Positions 62,259-64,000 of a stretch of 64,000 nucleotides of DNA are shown here, piece after piece. The first letter of the stretch is position 1. Each line of letters starts with the position of its first letter. The stretch is from Persicobacter psychrovividus (GTDB taxonomy: Bacteria; Bacteroidota; Bacteroidia; Cytophagales; Cyclobacteriaceae), in NCBI RefSeq assembly GCF_036492425.1, contig NZ_AP025294.1:124001-188000 (forward strand), in the 5' to 3' direction. The translations under genes and the position numbers were made by a program. The notes beneath the pieces are model-generated. The model was given only the letters and a program-made list of their open reading frames with translations, was not told the DNA's origin and ran no database searches.

Positions 62259-63536
62259 CTATTTTTCAATCGGGAGCACAAACTTCTCCCCATCCCATTG
62301 AACCTCAACAAAAACATCCGGATTATCCTCAACATAGGCGATTATGGTTGTGCCGTGCTGGGGGAGTTTTAAGCGATATTCAACATAATTATCTTCGATT
62401 TTTTGACAAAGTGCTCCAAAAACTTTCTTATATGGAAAAACTGGTTCAAGTTGCCATGCCTGCCGCTCCTTATTGAAAGAGAAAAAGCCATTTAGAAAAG
62501 GGAATTCAAGATATCCAGAGATAGAGGGAATTTGCTCTATGGCGATAATGTCCTGTTTTCTTTTTCTATCTTTAAACAGAACACACTGGCCTTGCTTTCC
62601 AAATTCAAGGTAGCCATTTTTAGCATCCAATGTATTAATCAATTTATCGCGATCCATTTTGCTTTCCAAAACAGGAAAGTCCTTGTAAACCTGCTCTTGT
62701 GTTAATAAAGAAAAATAATCTTTAACAGTCAGATTTTCTCTTTTTGCAATTTGCTTCTGCCAGTCAAAAGTTGGTGCTAACTGTCGATGATGTAATACGC
62801 CTAATGGTTTAAAACCATCTTTCGTTAGTTCATACTCCCTCCAGAAATATTCTCGGCCATATACATGCGTCGAATCAAGTAGTAAAAAAAGAGCGGCATC
62901 ACTCTCGGAATAAGAGTCTCCTAGATAGTCCCACTCCATATCCTGTTTTGAAAAATATAGTGTATTCTTAATTGGTGAGAAGGTCAAAATACCAAACTTA
63001 TCACTTTTACCAAAATAATCACTAAACCAAGAGGGATAGTTATTTTTGAAGTTAAGTTCAGTAAAAATATCGTTAGTTATGTCTAAAAATTCATTATTTC
63101 TATAATCATAAAACAACGACAAGTTTTGCCGCACTCCCGTAAATGTAGAAACATTTGAACTAACCCCAACAATTGTCCGATTGTACAATCGAAATATTTT
63201 TATTTGAGTCCCATCACGGCCCAAAACCAATAGATCATTTTCAGGAAAATATCCAAAAGGGAAATTAATAGACCTATTACCAGCTGGCCCAATATTTCCT
63301 GAACAATTTACAAAAGGGCTCACTGGACTAAAATAGCTTCGCTCTTTCCTAAAATCACCCTCTAATTCATTATTATCTAATAGTTCCCAAAACTCTAAAA
63401 TAGTTTCACGTAATCTTCCTTTATATACTGTATCAGGCAAACTAAGCGTCACTTCCCTTAGACTAATTTCCTGTTGCTGGGCAAATAAATTAATATTTAC
63501 ACATAATAAGGTAAAAAGTAAACTAATTTTTTTCAT
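62259..63536 (-). CDS. Exported protein of unknown function
   Basis: A 425-residue protein. ATG 63536 (MKKISLLFTLLCVNINLFAQQQ) begins a signal peptide; a longer frame from 63587 adds 17 polar residues and overlaps more of the upstream gene. It overlaps that gene's stop by 14 bases, so the two are translated together. The mature part is beta-rich and Tyr/Phe-rich, without a known motif: FPFGYFPENDLLVLGRDGTQ, YFSKQDMEWDYLGDSYSES, and a repeated theme EFGKQGQCVLFKDRK / LEFPFLNGFFSFNKERQ like short WG-type repeats. No family is recognised. Tight coupling to the C39-like protein suggests partner or protective function. Confidence 0.6.
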   Translation of the reverse strand: MKKISLLFTLLCVNINLFAQQQEISLREVTLSLPDTVYKGRLRETILEFWELLDNNELEGDFRKERSYFSPVSPFVNCSGNIGPAGNRSINFPFGYFPENDLLVLGRDGTQIKIFRLYNRTIVGVSSNVSTFTGVRQNLSLFYDYRNNEFLDITNDIFTELNFKNNYPSWFSDYFGKSDKFGILTFSPIKNTLYFSKQDMEWDYLGDSYSESDAALFLLLDSTHVYGREYFWREYELTKDGFKPLGVLHHRQLAPTFDWQKQIAKRENLTVKDYFSLLTQEQVYKDFPVLESKMDRDKLINTLDAKNGYLEFGKQGQCVLFKDRKRKQDIIAIEQIPSISGYLEFPFLNGFFSFNKERQAWQLEPVFPYKKVFGALCQKIEDNYVEYRLKLPQHGTTIIAYVEDNPDVFVEVQWDGEKFVLPIEK

Positions 63537-64000
63537 ATAATACAATGTATTTGGCAAAAAACACTTTTTCGTGTTTTTTGCTATCATTAAACATTTCCCA
63601 TTTCATTAATTGATTCTTCCCTCTCGACTCATCTTCCTCTAAGTTTTGTGCTGCGACAGCGGTGAAATCACGTTGGGATAAATCTTGACTTGACAAATTA
63701 TTCACTTGATTCATATACTTTTTCCTGCTTACATTCTTGTCCTTCCCTTTTCCTTTATATAAATCACCAAGTTTTCCATAACGATAATCTTCTGCATGCC
63801 TTCCATAAGGGTCATCCACAATCAGGCCCTCTGAGGTTATGGATTGCACTGAAACGATATGACTTGATGTCTCTAAACCCTTATGCCTAATACTTAAAAC
63901 AACTGCCCCTCCATTATCCAAGGTATCTTTTATCTTACCCTTCTCTTTTGCGGAAAATGGTCCCTTTTTTTCATCAAAATCAATTCTTTCTGCGCTAAAA
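63523..64000 (-). CDS. C39-like peptidase domain protein, C-terminal part (runs off right edge)
   Basis: The minus-strand frame is open to the right edge (FSAERIDFDEKKGPFSAKEK ... DNGGAVVLSIRHKGLETSSHIVSVQSI), so the TTG at 63921 is not a start. 'G.AVVLSI ... SHIVSVQSI...GLIVDDPYG' is the His/Asp half of a C39-type papain-like peptidase (catalytic His in SSHIV, Asp/Asn in DDP). The Cys-bearing half would be off-window. A basic linker (GKGKDKNVSRKK) and a charged tail follow. It is the upstream partner of the unknown exported protein, with 14 bases of overlap. A partial copy lies at 62089. It could be a processing peptidase or the tail of a larger multi-domain or toxin-like protein. Confidence 0.6.
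   Translation of the reverse strand, partial: FSAERIDFDEKKGPFSAKEKGKIKDTLDNGGAVVLSIRHKGLETSSHIVSVQSITSEGLIVDDPYGRHAEDYRYGKLGDLYKGKGKDKNVSRKKYMNQVNNLSSQDLSQRDFTAVAAQNLEEDESRGKNQLMKWEMFNDSKKHEKVFFAKYIVLYEKN

Overview
The window is a carbohydrate-utilisation region from a Bacteroidota genome. The evidence is a SusD-type glycan-binding protein at the left edge, a hybrid two-component system (HTCS) with an AraC-type output domain, A/T-rich promoters of the TAnnTTTG type, and three very large secreted proteins that end in a type IX secretion (T9SS) sorting domain (YPNP...G...SGIYLL-like). T9SS, membrane-anchored regulators and A-rich translation starts fit a Cytophagales/Marinilabiliales-like organism better than a gut Bacteroides; the exact taxon cannot be read from this window. 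No sulfatase, tRNA, rRNA, CRISPR array or intact transposase was seen.

Layout. (1) 1-2260: 3' part of a susD-like gene, then an alginate-lyase-fold lyase. (2) 2500-5789: a tight aldolase / D-lyxose-type isomerase / PfkB kinase operon, divergent from a GntR/UTRA repressor, with a perfect 18-bp palindrome in the shared promoter. (3) 6373-10989: a 1538-residue GH9 enzyme with T9SS signal, followed by an inverted small outer-membrane barrel gene. (4) 12356-27569: a forward run of heparinase II/III-like lyase, GH2, GH39, GH140-like, GH36, GH42 and a beta-helix protein fused to an M14 metallocarboxypeptidase; the gaps in this run carry a family of degenerate palindromic intergenic repeats. (5) 28075-35739, reverse: GH28, a GPH-type sugar symporter, GH3 and an unclassified (alpha/alpha)6-type lipoprotein. 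(6) 36191-41089, reverse: the HTCS, with an extra GAF-like domain. (7) 41351-46718, reverse: GH116 and two beta-helix GH28/GH49-like paralogues, one lacking the catalytic aspartates. (8) 47353-48740: two small envelope proteins. (9) 49253-57886: a divergent pair of T9SS proteins (eight-FN3 protein and a second multi-modular GH9) that share a carbohydrate-binding-like module. (10) 57941-61547: a one-span membrane DNA-binding protein with a lectin-like outer domain, divergent from a GH89. (11) 61699-64000: decayed gene fragments (one GH1) and an unknown secreted protein beside the C-terminal part of a C39-like peptidase domain protein.

How it may work together (inference). Two surface GH9 endo-enzymes and lyases would cut a branched, uronic-acid-containing, apparently unsulfated glycan. 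SusC/D (off-window) would import oligomers. Periplasmic GH2, GH3, GH28, GH36, GH39, GH42, GH89, GH116 and GH140 enzymes would strip the side chains, the GPH symporter would import sugars, and the isomerase-kinase-aldolase operon would burn one released ketose-forming sugar. The apiosidase-like enzyme together with polygalacturonase-fold enzymes makes an apiose-containing pectic polymer a candidate, but the substrate is not proven by sequence.
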